Shown here: positions 18,096-28,046 of the stretch, piece by piece
Layout of the letters: the number at the start of each line of letters is the position of its first letter
Position numbering within the stretch: the first letter of the stretch is position 1
NCBI RefSeq assembly: GCF_007859855.1
Contig: NZ_SJPK01000001.1
Coordinates: forward strand, 1-64,000
Length of the DNA stretch: 64,000 nucleotides
Origin: Allorhodopirellula solitaria
GTDB lineage: Bacteria > Planctomycetota > Planctomycetia > Pirellulales > Pirellulaceae
Direction: 5' to 3'
Translations under genes and position numbers: made by a program
Notes under the pieces: model-generated
The model's database searches: none
What the model was told of the DNA's origin: nothing
The model's input: only the letters and a program-made list of their open reading frames with translations

Positions 18096-18485
18096 ATGAA
18101 AGAATCGCACGCCGGCACCGACGACGCCCCTACCGACGACGAAACTACCCTGACTCAGCTCAAACGCGTCGTAGATGATTTCGTCGACGAGCGAGATTGG
18201 CACGCATTTCACAACCCGAAGAACCTCGCCATGTCCTTAGCGATTGAGACGGCGGAGCTAATGGAACACTTTCAATGGCTCACGGCCGAGCAATCTCTCG
18301 CCGTGATGGATGCGCCCGAATCTCGCGAGGCGGTCGGCGAGGAGGTCGCCGATTGCCTCGCCTACCTGCTGGCGATCGCCAACAGGCTCGACATCGACCT
18401 TTCGACGACCCTCCGCGCCAAGATGATCCGAAATGCGGAGAAGTACCCCGTCTCGGACACGCCCCCTAAACCGTCAGCACGATGA
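18096..18485 (+). CDS. MazG-like nucleotide pyrophosphohydrolase
   Basis: 129 residues of the all-alpha NTP-PPase superfamily, close to the RS21-C6/dCTPase group. The motif ETAELMEHFQW (about 50-60) followed by EEVADCLAYLLAIAN (about 85-100) gives the EExxE...ExxD magnesium site. The predicted reaction is hydrolysis of a (possibly non-canonical) dNTP to the monophosphate and pyrophosphate. The start is the first ATG before the conserved helix; the longer frame from 17931 overlaps the S49 gene. Its 3' end overlaps the convergent transporter gene by 20 bases. Confidence 0.85.
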   Translation: MKESHAGTDDAPTDDETTLTQLKRVVDDFVDERDWHAFHNPKNLAMSLAIETAELMEHFQWLTAEQSLAVMDAPESREAVGEEVADCLAYLLAIANRLDIDLSTTLRAKMIRNAEKYPVSDTPPKPSAR

Positions 18486-20157
18486 CGGGCCCGAGCAGAG
18501 TGAGCAGGACATTGGAGATCGCGTAAGGGACGGTGTACCCCAACACAGGCAGTTCACTGTCGGCTTCGGCCACCGAAGCGTTAAGGGCTGCCGTGCAGGT
18601 CAACAGACCACCCAGTGCCCCGGTCACGAGTACCGGATCCATGCCGACGACAAAACGCGCGTAGAGCATCGAGGCAATCATCGGGACGAGCACCACGAAG
18701 ATGGAAAGCAAAGGAAGCAACACGCCACGCTCACTGATCACGTCCCAGGCCTGCGGCCCCGCAGCCAAGCCGACACTGGCGATGAAGACCGCCAAACCGA
18801 AATCGCGGAGATGCAGTGCGGTTGCCGGAGGCAGGTTTCCGACGGTCTGATAGTGCGATTTCAACCAACCGAAAACGAGCCCGGACACAAGACATCCGCC
18901 GCCGATGCCCAGCGAGACGGGAGAGCCCGCAATCGATATCGAGACACTACCAATGAGCATCCCGGCAATAATCCCCAACGCCAAGTAGATGTAATCGACC
19001 GCGTCGCTCGGTTCGATCTGATATCCGAGTTCATCGGCGACCCGGTCGACGGCTTCAGGCATGCCCACCAATCGCACCACGTCCCCACGCTGGACCTCTG
19101 TTTGGGGGTACAGCGGTATCTCGCGGTTCATCCGCATCAGTTCGATTGCATAGACGCCATGTTGCTTTTCAGGATCGATCGACTGGCGCAGTTCGCCCAC
19201 GGTCGTGCCGTTGCGATTGACCCGGGTCACAACCACGTCCCGAACTTCGCCGATCAATCCTTTGGTCAATCGCTTCTCGGTGGATTCCGGCCCCAGCATT
19301 CTGCCGGCGGCGACGACGGCAGAAGGCAGCCCCAACAGCGTGACCATGTCCCCGGCCTGAAGCTCCAGATCGGGACCGACCCCAATCGCTTCTTGATTAC
19401 GATCAATCGACTGGATCGTGACTGCGTGACCAAAACGAGACCTCAGGGCGCCCACGGTGGTGCCCGCCCCGACGTCGGAGTGCGTCTCGTAAACCCGGCC
19501 GACGATATCTCGCAAAAATTCGAATTGCCCCGGATGCAGCCGCGTCGTGCTCCCCAGTTTCCGCTCCAGTTCTTGAGCCGATTCACTCAGGTTCTTCACC
19601 CCCATCAACTTCGGCGCGATCCGACTGGCAAAGGTCACCACAAGAATCAACCCAAATAGGTACGTCACCGCATAGGTCACAGCAATGTTGTTCTCCAGTT
19701 GGTCGACCTCGGCATCGGGCAAATCGAGATTCCGCAGCGCTTCGCCCGCCGTCCCGATCGATGCCGATTCGGTGGTCGCCCCGGCCAGCAGTCCTGCTGC
19801 CGTACCTTTATCGAGCCCGAAGACTTGCGCCAAAACCCAGATCGTGAAGAAAATCACGAATGCGGAGAAAAATGCGAGATGAACTTGGCCCAGCGTCTTG
19901 CGACCAAGGCTGCCGAAGAACTGTGGGCCGCTGACAAAGCCAAGTGAATAAATAAACATCGCAAAGGCGAACGACTTGATGTTCTCATCGGTCTCGACAC
20001 CGAACAGTCCGATCCCGATCGCAGCCAGCAGCGTGCCCCCAAGCCCCCCCAGCGAGAAGGGCCCGATGCGGACTTTGCCAATCGCATAGCCGATCGCGAT
20101 GGCGAGAAAGAGCGGCAGAATCGGTCCGTCAGTAATGAAGTTGCGAAGGAATTCCAT
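18466..20157 (-). CDS. AAE-family transporter (YidE/YbjL-type, two TrkA-C domains)
   Basis: 563 residues: two hydrophobic Asp-Al exchanger halves (about 1-190 and 370-563) flank two RCK-C/TrkA-C regulatory domains (about 200-290 and 290-370), with the typical GDMVTLLGLPSAV and GDVVRLVGMPEAV turns. This is the architecture of the aspartate:alanine antiporter family. Small dicarboxylate or amino-acid exchange is likely; E. coli YidE and YbjL are themselves uncharacterised. It is transcribed away from the DUF1592 operon. Confidence 0.88.
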   Translation of the reverse strand: MEFLRNFITDGPILPLFLAIAIGYAIGKVRIGPFSLGGLGGTLLAAIGIGLFGVETDENIKSFAFAMFIYSLGFVSGPQFFGSLGRKTLGQVHLAFFSAFVIFFTIWVLAQVFGLDKGTAAGLLAGATTESASIGTAGEALRNLDLPDAEVDQLENNIAVTYAVTYLFGLILVVTFASRIAPKLMGVKNLSESAQELERKLGSTTRLHPGQFEFLRDIVGRVYETHSDVGAGTTVGALRSRFGHAVTIQSIDRNQEAIGVGPDLELQAGDMVTLLGLPSAVVAAGRMLGPESTEKRLTKGLIGEVRDVVVTRVNRNGTTVGELRQSIDPEKQHGVYAIELMRMNREIPLYPQTEVQRGDVVRLVGMPEAVDRVADELGYQIEPSDAVDYIYLALGIIAGMLIGSVSISIAGSPVSLGIGGGCLVSGLVFGWLKSHYQTVGNLPPATALHLRDFGLAVFIASVGLAAGPQAWDVISERGVLLPLLSIFVVLVPMIASMLYARFVVGMDPVLVTGALGGLLTCTAALNASVAEADSELPVLGYTVPYAISNVLLTLLGPVIVLTV

Positions 20158-20470
20158 GAATTTTACTTTCCTGCCTGTTCAGACGCGCGACCATGCCATG
20201 TGCCTCCGACGCCCCCCATTGAGGCGCGGCGAGGCGATAGAACTGCTGTCGGCAGCAACTCCCGCAAGATCCAATTGGCATCGGAAATCCCGCACGACCG
20301 GAACCGACATGAGCGGCGAGACGTCATAGGATACTCCGAAAAAAGCTGAATTTCGTTTCCCATGAGTGATTCAATGCGTTAAAATGGCCGCCCCTCCCCG
20401 ATGACTGCATCTCTTCCTCCCCCACCCTCAGCAGTTGTTTCCCCACCTCAAAACCACCGATGTGTAGATC
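20158..20470. other. Divergent control region, no gene
   Basis: 313 bases between the AAE transporter (minus) and the DUF1592 operon (plus). The half next to the transporter is GC-rich; around 20335-20385 it is AT-rich, the best place for a promoter of the plus-strand operon. The last 70 bases are pyrimidine-rich and lack an obvious ribosome-binding site. I see no coding sequence. Confidence 0.5.
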
Positions 20471-22990
20471 ATGCGTGCTTTCTCTAGCCTGCCGATCGTC
20501 GCCCCGTGGCTGATTCTAGGGCTGATCTTATGGACGCCGGGCGTCAGTGTGGCGCAGACTCCCGCCGCGGGTGAAATCCCCCAATCCTCCGTGGATTTTT
20601 TGCAGGAGCACTGCCTGGACTGTCATGACGGCCCGGATGGTGAAGGCGGGATGGATGTCACGTCGCTGGTCACAAACCTCGACGATCCGGCTGACTATGA
20701 AACCTGGGTGCGGGTCTACGACCGAATCGAGAAAGGTGAGATGCCGCCTCCAGAGGACGGTGCCTTGGATCGCCAAGAACTGGAATCGTTCCTCCCACCG
20801 ACCGGGGATGCCCTCGAGACCGCCGCCCGCTTCTACCGCCAGCGTGATGGCCGCGTCCAGGGCCGCCGCCTGACCAATCTGCAGCTCCAACGCACTCTCC
20901 AAGACCTGCTCCGGATCGACGTCCCGTTGGCGAGATTGATGCCGCCCGAGTCGCGATCGAACGGGTTCGTGCATTTGGCAGACGCCCAAACGATGTCTCA
21001 CTTCCAGTTGAAAACTCATCTGCGGGTGATCGACGCCGCCCTCGACGCGACGATCGATCGCGCGACACGCCCGTCCCGCGATCTGTCGCTCGATTACGCT
21101 CCAGCAAAAATCGCGAGAAAGAAACCCGGCCAGCGCAACCGCGAGCCCGAACTCCGCAAAGGACTCGCGGTGACCTGGTCGAGCGGCTTGATTTTCTATG
21201 GTCGTATCAGCTCAACGACAGTGCGTGATCCGGGCTGGTACCGGATCACGGTGACAGCATCGGCGGTCAAACCGACTGCCGGATCGAACTCCAAGACGCC
21301 CCCAACTACGGCGACCGAACCGGGTGTTTGGTGCAGCGTCCGCAGCGGAGAATGCGTTTCTCACTCGCCGCTGCTGAACTGGATCGGCTCGTTCCGTGCG
21401 ACCCAAGAGCCACAAACGATGACCTGGGACGCCTGGTTGTCGGCGGACCACAAACTGGAGATTCGTCCCGCCGACATGACGCTGCCGCGCGCGGGGTTCC
21501 AGGGAGGTCAAGTCGGCTTTGGCGAAGGCGAAGACAAAAACGTACCAGGGGTGGCGATTCATCACCTCACCATGGAACGGATCCATCCCGCTGGCGAGGT
21601 CAACACCGTCCGACGGGCGTTGTTCGGCCGCGACTCACTGCACTTCAGCAAGCAGGCCAAACGCAGCCTCCCGAATCTTTCGAAACTCGACGATGCCGAT
21701 GTCTCAGGGCGATTGTCGCAGCAGATCCAGCGTTTCTCTCAGCTGGCGTTTCGCCGACCGACCGAGCGGGAGGCATGGCAGCCCTATGCGGATTTCACTG
21801 TTGCAGCGTGGCATCAGAGCATGGCCGAAGGCGCCGACCGTGAACACGCCTACGTCGAAGCCCTGCGGGCGGGTTACCGCGCGGTGCTGTGCTCTCCCAG
21901 GTTTCTCTATCTCTGCGAATACACCGATGGGGAAGGGCGATTGGACAATTGGTCGGTCGCGTCCCGGCTCAGCTATTTCTTGTGCGGTTCGATGCCCGAT
22001 GAGCAACTCCGCGACGCCGCGGCCGAGGGTGAACTGAACTCCGCGAGCGAATTGCAGCATCACACCGACCGCTTGCTCGCAACGCCACGTGGCCAGCGAT
22101 TCATTGAGAACTTCGCCTCCCAATGGCTTGACCTCACTGAGATCAATGACACGGAACCTGACCGCCGCCTGTTTCGCGACTTCGACCTGCTGGTCCAAAA
22201 CGCGATGCTGCAAGAGACCCATCTGTTCCTACAAAAGCTGCTTGACGAAAATCGCCCCGTGGCTCAGCTGATCGATAGTGACGAGACATTTCTCAACGAG
22301 CGTTTGGCGCGTTACTACGGTATCGATGAGAGCGAGATTCTAGACGACGTTTCCCTCGACGATCAGATGCGATGCGTCTCGCTCGATCGAACGACGCACC
22401 GCGGTGGTTTGCTCAGCCATGGCTCGGTATTGAAGGTCACGGCCAACGGCAATGATACCTCACCGGTGCTACGTGGGGTTTGGGTTTGCGAGCGTTTGCT
22501 GGGAGAGGAGATTCCGCCACCGCCCAGCAATATCCCGGCGGTCGAACCCGATATTCGTGGTGCAACGACCATCCGTGAATTGCTCGCCAAACACGCATCG
22601 GACGCATCTTGTGCGTCCTGCCATCGCCACTTTGACCCTCCTGGATTTGCCATGGAGGTCTTCGACGCGGGCGGACAATGGCGTGATCGTTATCTGCAAC
22701 TCAAAGGCAAGAAGTACCAACGCGGGCCCCGCGTCGACCCCAGCTACACGATGACCGATGGACAGTCCTTTGAGACCTTCGACGAGTTCCGTCAGCTCGT
22801 CGCTGCGGACGATGAACGACTCGCCGCGAACCTAGCATCTCAGCTCCTCGTGTACGCCACCGCCGCCAAAATCCAATTTTCGGACCGTCCAGTACTCCGT
22901 CAAATCGTCGATCAGACGCGGTCGACTGGCTACGGATTCCGCTCGATCCTGCACGCGGTCGTGGCGTCGGATACATTCCTTAATAAGTAG
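20471..22990 (+). CDS. Planctomycete cytochrome-containing DUF1592/DUF1588 protein
   Basis: 839 residues, exported (signal peptide 1-29 ending VAQ). A c-type haem site CLDCH lies at residues 48-52. Domain order follows the planctomycete family: cytochrome, DUF1587 (GRRLTNLQLQRTLQDLL, about 135), a jelly-roll-like region with conserved WLSADHKLEIRP, DUF1595, DUF1592 (YLCEYTD to LDLTEIND), DUF1588 with a second CASCH site (about 714-718) and DUF1585 at the C-terminus. The function is not experimentally known; the haem sites suggest oxidative or electron-transfer chemistry in the periplasm. It is first in an operon with a DUF1552 protein (9-base gap) and a sulfatase. Confidence 0.9.
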   Translation: MRAFSSLPIVAPWLILGLILWTPGVSVAQTPAAGEIPQSSVDFLQEHCLDCHDGPDGEGGMDVTSLVTNLDDPADYETWVRVYDRIEKGEMPPPEDGALDRQELESFLPPTGDALETAARFYRQRDGRVQGRRLTNLQLQRTLQDLLRIDVPLARLMPPESRSNGFVHLADAQTMSHFQLKTHLRVIDAALDATIDRATRPSRDLSLDYAPAKIARKKPGQRNREPELRKGLAVTWSSGLIFYGRISSTTVRDPGWYRITVTASAVKPTAGSNSKTPPTTATEPGVWCSVRSGECVSHSPLLNWIGSFRATQEPQTMTWDAWLSADHKLEIRPADMTLPRAGFQGGQVGFGEGEDKNVPGVAIHHLTMERIHPAGEVNTVRRALFGRDSLHFSKQAKRSLPNLSKLDDADVSGRLSQQIQRFSQLAFRRPTEREAWQPYADFTVAAWHQSMAEGADREHAYVEALRAGYRAVLCSPRFLYLCEYTDGEGRLDNWSVASRLSYFLCGSMPDEQLRDAAAEGELNSASELQHHTDRLLATPRGQRFIENFASQWLDLTEINDTEPDRRLFRDFDLLVQNAMLQETHLFLQKLLDENRPVAQLIDSDETFLNERLARYYGIDESEILDDVSLDDQMRCVSLDRTTHRGGLLSHGSVLKVTANGNDTSPVLRGVWVCERLLGEEIPPPPSNIPAVEPDIRGATTIRELLAKHASDASCASCHRHFDPPGFAMEVFDAGGQWRDRYLQLKGKKYQRGPRVDPSYTMTDGQSFETFDEFRQLVAADDERLAANLASQLLVYATAAKIQFSDRPVLRQIVDQTRSTGYGFRSILHAVVASDTFLNK

Positions 22991-22999
22991 GCTATCACC

Positions 23000-24304
23000 A
23001 TGAAAAATCGATCCACTCAGTTCAATTTTCAAAAGCGACTGCAGCGCCGTGCCGTGCTGCAAGGCAGTGGTGTTGCGATGAGCCTACCTTGGCTGTCGGC
23101 GATGCGGTCCGCCTTCGCACGCGACGCCGGAAGCGATGACAATGCTCGCGATCAACCACGGCGATTCGTGGCCGTCACGATGGGCCTCGGGCTGGTCAGC
23201 GAGAACTGGATGCCCGAGGGCGAAGGGAAGCAATACAAGCCTTCTCGCTATCTCCGCTCACTCTCGGATCTGCGTGATCGCTTGACAGTCGCCTCGGGGG
23301 TCTCGCACCCCGGTGTCACGGGCGGACACCGCGCCGAAGCGAGCATTTTGACAGGCATACCGATGGGGTCGGCGGGGCGGGCGGTCAATTCGATTTCCAT
23401 CGATCAACTACTCGCCAAACATCTTGGCAACGCGACCAGGTTCCCTTCCTTGGTTTTGGCGACGAGCGGCACGTCGAGCCCCTGCTATACCGAGAGCGGC
23501 GCGATTATTTCACCCACCACTTCCGCTGCGTCCTTGTTCGCAGAACTGTTTATTGACAAATCAAGCGCGGAGCGACGCAAGCAAGCCGCTCGGGTGCGGC
23601 AAGGACGCAGTATCATGGATGTTGTCGCCGAAGACGCTCGCTCGCTGCAGCGGACTCTCGGCCGCGGAGATCGCGATCGCCTCGACGCCTATTTCACAAG
23701 CGTCCGTGGACTCGAACACCGCATGCAACAATCCGAAGCATGGGCGCGGCGTCCCAAACCCGAAGTCGATGCCGAACAACCCGTGGATATTCGCAATCCG
23801 AGCGATCTGATCGGGCGTTTCAAAACCATGTGCGATGTCGTGAACCTCGCTCTGCAGACTGACTCGTCTCGGTACATCACGTTGCACTTGCCCGCCGGCG
23901 GCGGTGTTGTCCCTATCGAAGGCGTTGACCAAGGGTACCATTCACTCAGCCACCACGGACGCGACGAAGCCAAGCTATCGCAACTCGCCATCGTCGAAGA
24001 GGCCATCGTCGACCAGTGGGGCGAGTTCCTGCGATCACTCGAACAGGTGGATGATGCGCACGGCAGCCTCCTCGACGATACCACGTCCATGTTGACGAGC
24101 AACTTGGGGAACGCATCGAACCACAGCAACCAAAATATGCCTGTGATGGTCGGCGGCGGACCATTTTGTCATGCTGGGCACCTGGCCTTCAGCCAAAAGA
24201 ACAATTATCCGCTCGCGAATTTCTACGTGTCCCTGTTGCAAAAGCATGGGCTCGAGATAGACAACTTCGCCAGCAGCACCGGTACGATGAACGGACTAAG
24301 CTAA
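23000..24304 (+). CDS. DUF1552 secreted protein (sulfatase-fold relative)
   Basis: 434 residues with a twin-arginine-like start, LQRRAVLQGSGVAMSLPWL. Family marks are PRRFVAVTMGLGL, SGVSHPGVTGGHRAEASILTG and the C-terminal LTSNLGNASNHSNQNMPVMVGG. DUF1552 proteins almost always pair with DUF1592 proteins, as here, which suggests one complex or pathway. They are related to the DUF1501 group within the alkaline phosphatase superfamily, but the role is unknown. The next gene starts 3 bases after its stop. Confidence 0.9.
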   Translation: MKNRSTQFNFQKRLQRRAVLQGSGVAMSLPWLSAMRSAFARDAGSDDNARDQPRRFVAVTMGLGLVSENWMPEGEGKQYKPSRYLRSLSDLRDRLTVASGVSHPGVTGGHRAEASILTGIPMGSAGRAVNSISIDQLLAKHLGNATRFPSLVLATSGTSSPCYTESGAIISPTTSAASLFAELFIDKSSAERRKQAARVRQGRSIMDVVAEDARSLQRTLGRGDRDRLDAYFTSVRGLEHRMQQSEAWARRPKPEVDAEQPVDIRNPSDLIGRFKTMCDVVNLALQTDSSRYITLHLPAGGGVVPIEGVDQGYHSLSHHGRDEAKLSQLAIVEEAIVDQWGEFLRSLEQVDDAHGSLLDDTTSMLTSNLGNASNHSNQNMPVMVGGGPFCHAGHLAFSQKNNYPLANFYVSLLQKHGLEIDNFASSTGTMNGLS

Positions 24305-24307
24305 ACC

Positions 24308-25774
24308 ATGAGACGCATCCCATTTCTACTTTCCGCGTTGCTGACGTGCGCATCACCGGCAGCCGTTCTCGCTGAGCGGCCCGCCGACTCACCCCCCAAT
24401 ATCGTGCTCTTTGTCGCCGACGATCTTGGTTATGGAGAACTTGGCTGCTACGGCCAGGAGATCATTCGCACGCCGCGGATCGATGCGATGGCGAAAAACG
24501 GCGTCCGTTTTACGAACTTCTATAGCGGCAACGCGGTTTGCGCCCCAAGTCGCTGTTGCCTGATCACCGGCAAACATCCCGGCCACGCCTTCGTACGTAG
24601 CAACGGCAATCCCAAGCACGACCCCGAGTTCGCCGAGCAGATGGGATTCGAATTCCCTGGTCAAATCCCGATCCCCGCCGAAGAGATCACGCTGCCCGAA
24701 TTGCTCAAAGAACGCGGCTACGCTACCGCCGCGTTCGGCAAATGGGGCCTCGGCCATTTCGGCACCTCCGGCGACCCGAACACGCAGGGATTCGATTTGT
24801 TCTATGGCTTCAACTGCCAAGTCCACGCTCACAACCACTACCCCACTTTCCTGTGGCGTAATCGACAAAAAGAACTCCAAGCAGGCAACACAAGATCACA
24901 ATCGGGCGAGACCTACTCGCAAGATCAATTCATCGACGAAGCCTGTTCGTTCATCGAGGACCAGGCTGCAGGACCGTTTTTTGTCTACCTGCCGATGGCC
25001 GTCCCCCATCTGTCGATCCAAGTCCCCGAGGAGTCTCTGCAGCCCTACCTCGAAACCATCGAGGAAGCCGATCACGTTCACAGGGGTTATTTACCGCACC
25101 CCCACCCACGCGCTGGGTACGCAGCCATGGTCACTCACATGGACGCAGGAATCGGGCAAGTCATCGACCAGGTTGAGTCGCTCGGCCTGAGTGAGGACAC
25201 CCTGTTCTTGTTCACCTCCGATAACGGCCCCACCTACGATCGTCTGGGCGGATCGGATAGCGATTTCTTTAACTCCGCAGGGCCGTTCAAGGGTCTGAAG
25301 GGCCAGATGGATGAAGGCGGGATCCGCGTCCCCCTGGTCGCTAGCTGGCAGGGCCATATCGAAGGACCGCAGCAAAGCGATTGGGCCGGCGCCTGGTGGG
25401 ATTTCTTGCCCACGCTCTGCGACGTCGCCGGGCAAACACCACCACCGAACCTCGACGGGGTCAGTTTTCTGCCTACACTGCTGGGCGACACCGACCAGCA
25501 AACGCAGCACGAATTCCTGTACTGGGAATCGCCTGGCTACAGCGGGCAACAAGCTGTCCGCGTGGGAGATTGGAAAGCGATCCGCAAAGGACTCGCGAGA
25601 CGCCCCAAAGCAAACGCTGGCGTCCCCGAATGGCAGCTCTACGACCTGGCCAACGACGTCGGGGAAACCACCGACGTCGCTGCGGAACACCCTGATGTGA
25701 TCGCAAAGGTCGAATCCATCGCAGGCCGCGAACACGTTCCTAGCAAAGAGTTCCCGCTGCGGGCGATCGACTGA
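24308..25774 (+). CDS. Secreted arylsulfatase-family sulfatase
   Basis: 488 residues. Signal peptide (1-22), NIVLFVADDLGYGELGCYG (metal aspartates), then CAPSR with Cys78 as the formylglycine precursor, FGKWGLGHFG (catalytic Lys and His) and FTSDNGPTYD (second metal pair). It is full length, unlike the fragment at 149-562. Position three bases behind the DUF1552 gene implies cotranscription with the cytochrome system. The natural substrate is probably a sulfated polysaccharide, by analogy with the family in marine planctomycetes. Confidence 0.93.
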   Translation: MRRIPFLLSALLTCASPAAVLAERPADSPPNIVLFVADDLGYGELGCYGQEIIRTPRIDAMAKNGVRFTNFYSGNAVCAPSRCCLITGKHPGHAFVRSNGNPKHDPEFAEQMGFEFPGQIPIPAEEITLPELLKERGYATAAFGKWGLGHFGTSGDPNTQGFDLFYGFNCQVHAHNHYPTFLWRNRQKELQAGNTRSQSGETYSQDQFIDEACSFIEDQAAGPFFVYLPMAVPHLSIQVPEESLQPYLETIEEADHVHRGYLPHPHPRAGYAAMVTHMDAGIGQVIDQVESLGLSEDTLFLFTSDNGPTYDRLGGSDSDFFNSAGPFKGLKGQMDEGGIRVPLVASWQGHIEGPQQSDWAGAWWDFLPTLCDVAGQTPPPNLDGVSFLPTLLGDTDQQTQHEFLYWESPGYSGQQAVRVGDWKAIRKGLARRPKANAGVPEWQLYDLANDVGETTDVAAEHPDVIAKVESIAGREHVPSKEFPLRAID

Positions 25775-25794
25775 CGCCCCCCCGCCTATCGAGC

Positions 25795-27054
25795 TTATGG
25801 CGCGGTGCGAGCGTCGATTGAAAATTCATCTCGCACCTCGCCGCCGAGCAAGACGCACTTTCCATGGAGTGTTTGCTTCCCAAAGGTGAGCACGAACACA
25901 TGGTTCCCCTTGTCTGCCATCCCGGGAGATTGGATGAACCAACGATCGGTCTTGGGTGTTCGTTGCGGGACGCCCAATCCACCTTCGCCGATATAGATAA
26001 CCCCTGACTCGTCCATGGCACCACCGCGGATCGGCACCGTGCGTTTGATATTGTGCCCGTCGGCTTCACACGCCAAATCGACATTGAACCGTTCGAAGAG
26101 CGGAACCCAGCTCTGCAGCCCCGCGCCGGGTCCCTTCACCGCTGGATAGACAGGCCGGTGGTACTGGACGAGCAGCCAGCGATTTTTGGGCCGGCTGCGT
26201 GCGAGCTCCTCGGTGAGCCAACTGGCTTGGTCGCCGGCCGTGCTGATTTCGGAATTCAACGTGATGAAGCGAAGTTGGGAGCCGATGTTGAGGCCGTAGT
26301 AATTCAAATCGCCCTCGGGAAACCCGAAGACCTGATTGAATGGTTTGCCATGATCGTGGTTGCCGCGAGCCGGAATGATCGGCAGGAGCCGGCCGTCGGG
26401 CGTGGTCGTCAATTCATGATCCGACAACCACTCCGACCAAAGCTTCATTTTCGTTCCGTTGACGATATAGTCGCCACCATGGGCGACAGCGAGGATATCG
26501 TCGGCAGGTTCATCGTTATCATGGGAACTCGCAAACATCTCCCCCATCATCGCATTCATTTTTCGCCGAGTGTCCCGGTCCGAACGCGAGTCCCCGCCAT
26601 GAAGGATGCTGAAATCGCGGTCATGGGGTGGGGCCGTCACGAAGTAGAACACCGGTGATTCTTCGTCATCACTAATCATCTTGATGTCGTATGCTGACGC
26701 GGGCTCCAGCTCGGTCAGCTCGACGCGGTGGTAGTAGAGTTCGGCGTCCCCACCGGTGTACCGTCCTGAACGGGCGAGCTGGACGGCGGGTTGGGCATCC
26801 TCACCTCGCACGCGGTACTCAACGGAATGAAGTCTTCCCGGCTCCGCCGTACTCCACACGATCGTCGCCGATGTCGCTGGATCGTCTGCCCAGACCACAC
26901 GCCACTGCGCGGGCTGGGTTCCCTCCAAAGGAGCGTCGGCTCTTGCGTTAGAAATGAATGCCAAAAAAACAGCGGCTAGGAAAGCAACCGTACGCGCCGG
27001 GCGCGAAGGGGCGGTTGGCTGAATCATCGATATCAGTGTCATGGGGTCTCGCAT
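25795..27054 (-). CDS. Secreted purple-acid-phosphatase-like metallophosphoesterase
   Basis: 419 residues: signal peptide (about 15-40), a fibronectin-like PAP N-terminal domain (50-140), then a calcineurin-fold catalytic domain with ILHGGDSRSD, HGGDYIVNG, ARGNHDHGKP, QYHRPVYP and EADGHNIKR, which together supply the dimetal ligands. It probably releases phosphate from organic esters outside the cytoplasm. The first 16 bases overlap the end of the upstream membrane-protein gene, so both are read from one message. Confidence 0.88.
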   Translation of the reverse strand: MRDPMTLISMIQPTAPSRPARTVAFLAAVFLAFISNARADAPLEGTQPAQWRVVWADDPATSATIVWSTAEPGRLHSVEYRVRGEDAQPAVQLARSGRYTGGDAELYYHRVELTELEPASAYDIKMISDDEESPVFYFVTAPPHDRDFSILHGGDSRSDRDTRRKMNAMMGEMFASSHDNDEPADDILAVAHGGDYIVNGTKMKLWSEWLSDHELTTTPDGRLLPIIPARGNHDHGKPFNQVFGFPEGDLNYYGLNIGSQLRFITLNSEISTAGDQASWLTEELARSRPKNRWLLVQYHRPVYPAVKGPGAGLQSWVPLFERFNVDLACEADGHNIKRTVPIRGGAMDESGVIYIGEGGLGVPQRTPKTDRWFIQSPGMADKGNHVFVLTFGKQTLHGKCVLLGGEVRDEFSIDARTAP

Positions 27055-27992
27055 TGGTGAGGTGTAGAAGTATCGGGCGAAGCGGTCGTCTCTGGCTGAA
27101 CGGAACGCTGGCGGCGGGAAACAATCCAGTATCCCAGAATCGCTAGTGGCACGCCTCCATTGGCGGCCCGGAGGAGAGTTTCCGGCCAGGCGCTGAACCC
27201 AAACGCCGTCATTCTACTCGCTGCCGCCACGCCGCCCCACACCGCCATGTAGAACGCAACCGCGGGCCAGCGTGCGACGACCAGCAAGATGGCGACCAAC
27301 AGATCCACCACGCCGATCGCGACCAGAGACCGCTGCACGGTCGACTCGCTCGGATAAAACTGCGTCCAACGCATGTCCGAAAGCAAAACGAGATCCATGA
27401 AGGGACCATAGCACTCGATCGCCTTGTAGCCGTGGGCGGCGAACGTCGCGGCGGCGGCCAGCATTAGCAATATCACTGCCGCCCGCTCAGCCTGGAAACC
27501 GCCCCGTTCGATCTCGAGACGGCGAGTCGGACGATTAATCAACAGCAGCAGTGCCAGCGGAGCGACGTACCGGACGGCGTCCTCTGCAAACGTTAAATCG
27601 GCATACAGCGTCGCCCGCATCCGATGCGCAACAGCCATCGTAAAAACCCAAACGGCGATCCAGAGAGCGGCGGTGCCGTCGAGCCACCGCAGCGATCGAC
27701 CCAGCATCGATTCGGGATCCATTCTGGGACGAACGATACCCGCCACACATAGCAGTAAACCTGCGGCGAGCGTTAACCACGCCCCGGCATTGTCGATGGA
27801 TTGGACGAGCGGTTCGGGCCAGTGAAAATCAAACTGCAGCCACTCAAAAACATCACTCTCTCGCTCGTTCGGCGAGAACAGATAGCGCCCCGCCAGACCA
27901 AAACACTGGACCGCGATGACAATCCGTAAACAACCATCGAGCCAATTCCGTGCCGACCGATGCTGAGGAAAACCGAGTTCACAACGTTTCAT
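27039..27992 (-). CDS. Polytopic membrane protein of unknown function
   Basis: 317 residues with about seven or eight predicted membrane helices separated by short loops (for example GAWLTLAAGLLLCVAG and AAVILLMLAAAATFAAHGY), and a polar C-terminal tail rich in Thr/Ser/Pro. A distant DoxX-like arrangement is possible but no signature is present. It overlaps the metallophosphoesterase start and lies 54 bases after the ABC ATPase, so it may belong to that operon. Confidence 0.75.
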   Translation of the reverse strand: MKRCELGFPQHRSARNWLDGCLRIVIAVQCFGLAGRYLFSPNERESDVFEWLQFDFHWPEPLVQSIDNAGAWLTLAAGLLLCVAGIVRPRMDPESMLGRSLRWLDGTAALWIAVWVFTMAVAHRMRATLYADLTFAEDAVRYVAPLALLLLINRPTRRLEIERGGFQAERAAVILLMLAAAATFAAHGYKAIECYGPFMDLVLLSDMRWTQFYPSESTVQRSLVAIGVVDLLVAILLVVARWPAVAFYMAVWGGVAAASRMTAFGFSAWPETLLRAANGGVPLAILGYWIVSRRQRSVQPETTASPDTSTPHQCETP

Positions 27993-28046
27993 AATTACCG
28001 TACGGATAGCGACATGGCTGACGATGGATGCGAAACAACATCCAGA

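Noticed and set aside
18433-19659. Plus-strand 400-codon frame opposite the AAE transporter
   Set aside because: Arg/His/Gln-rich low-information composition typical of a shadow frame.
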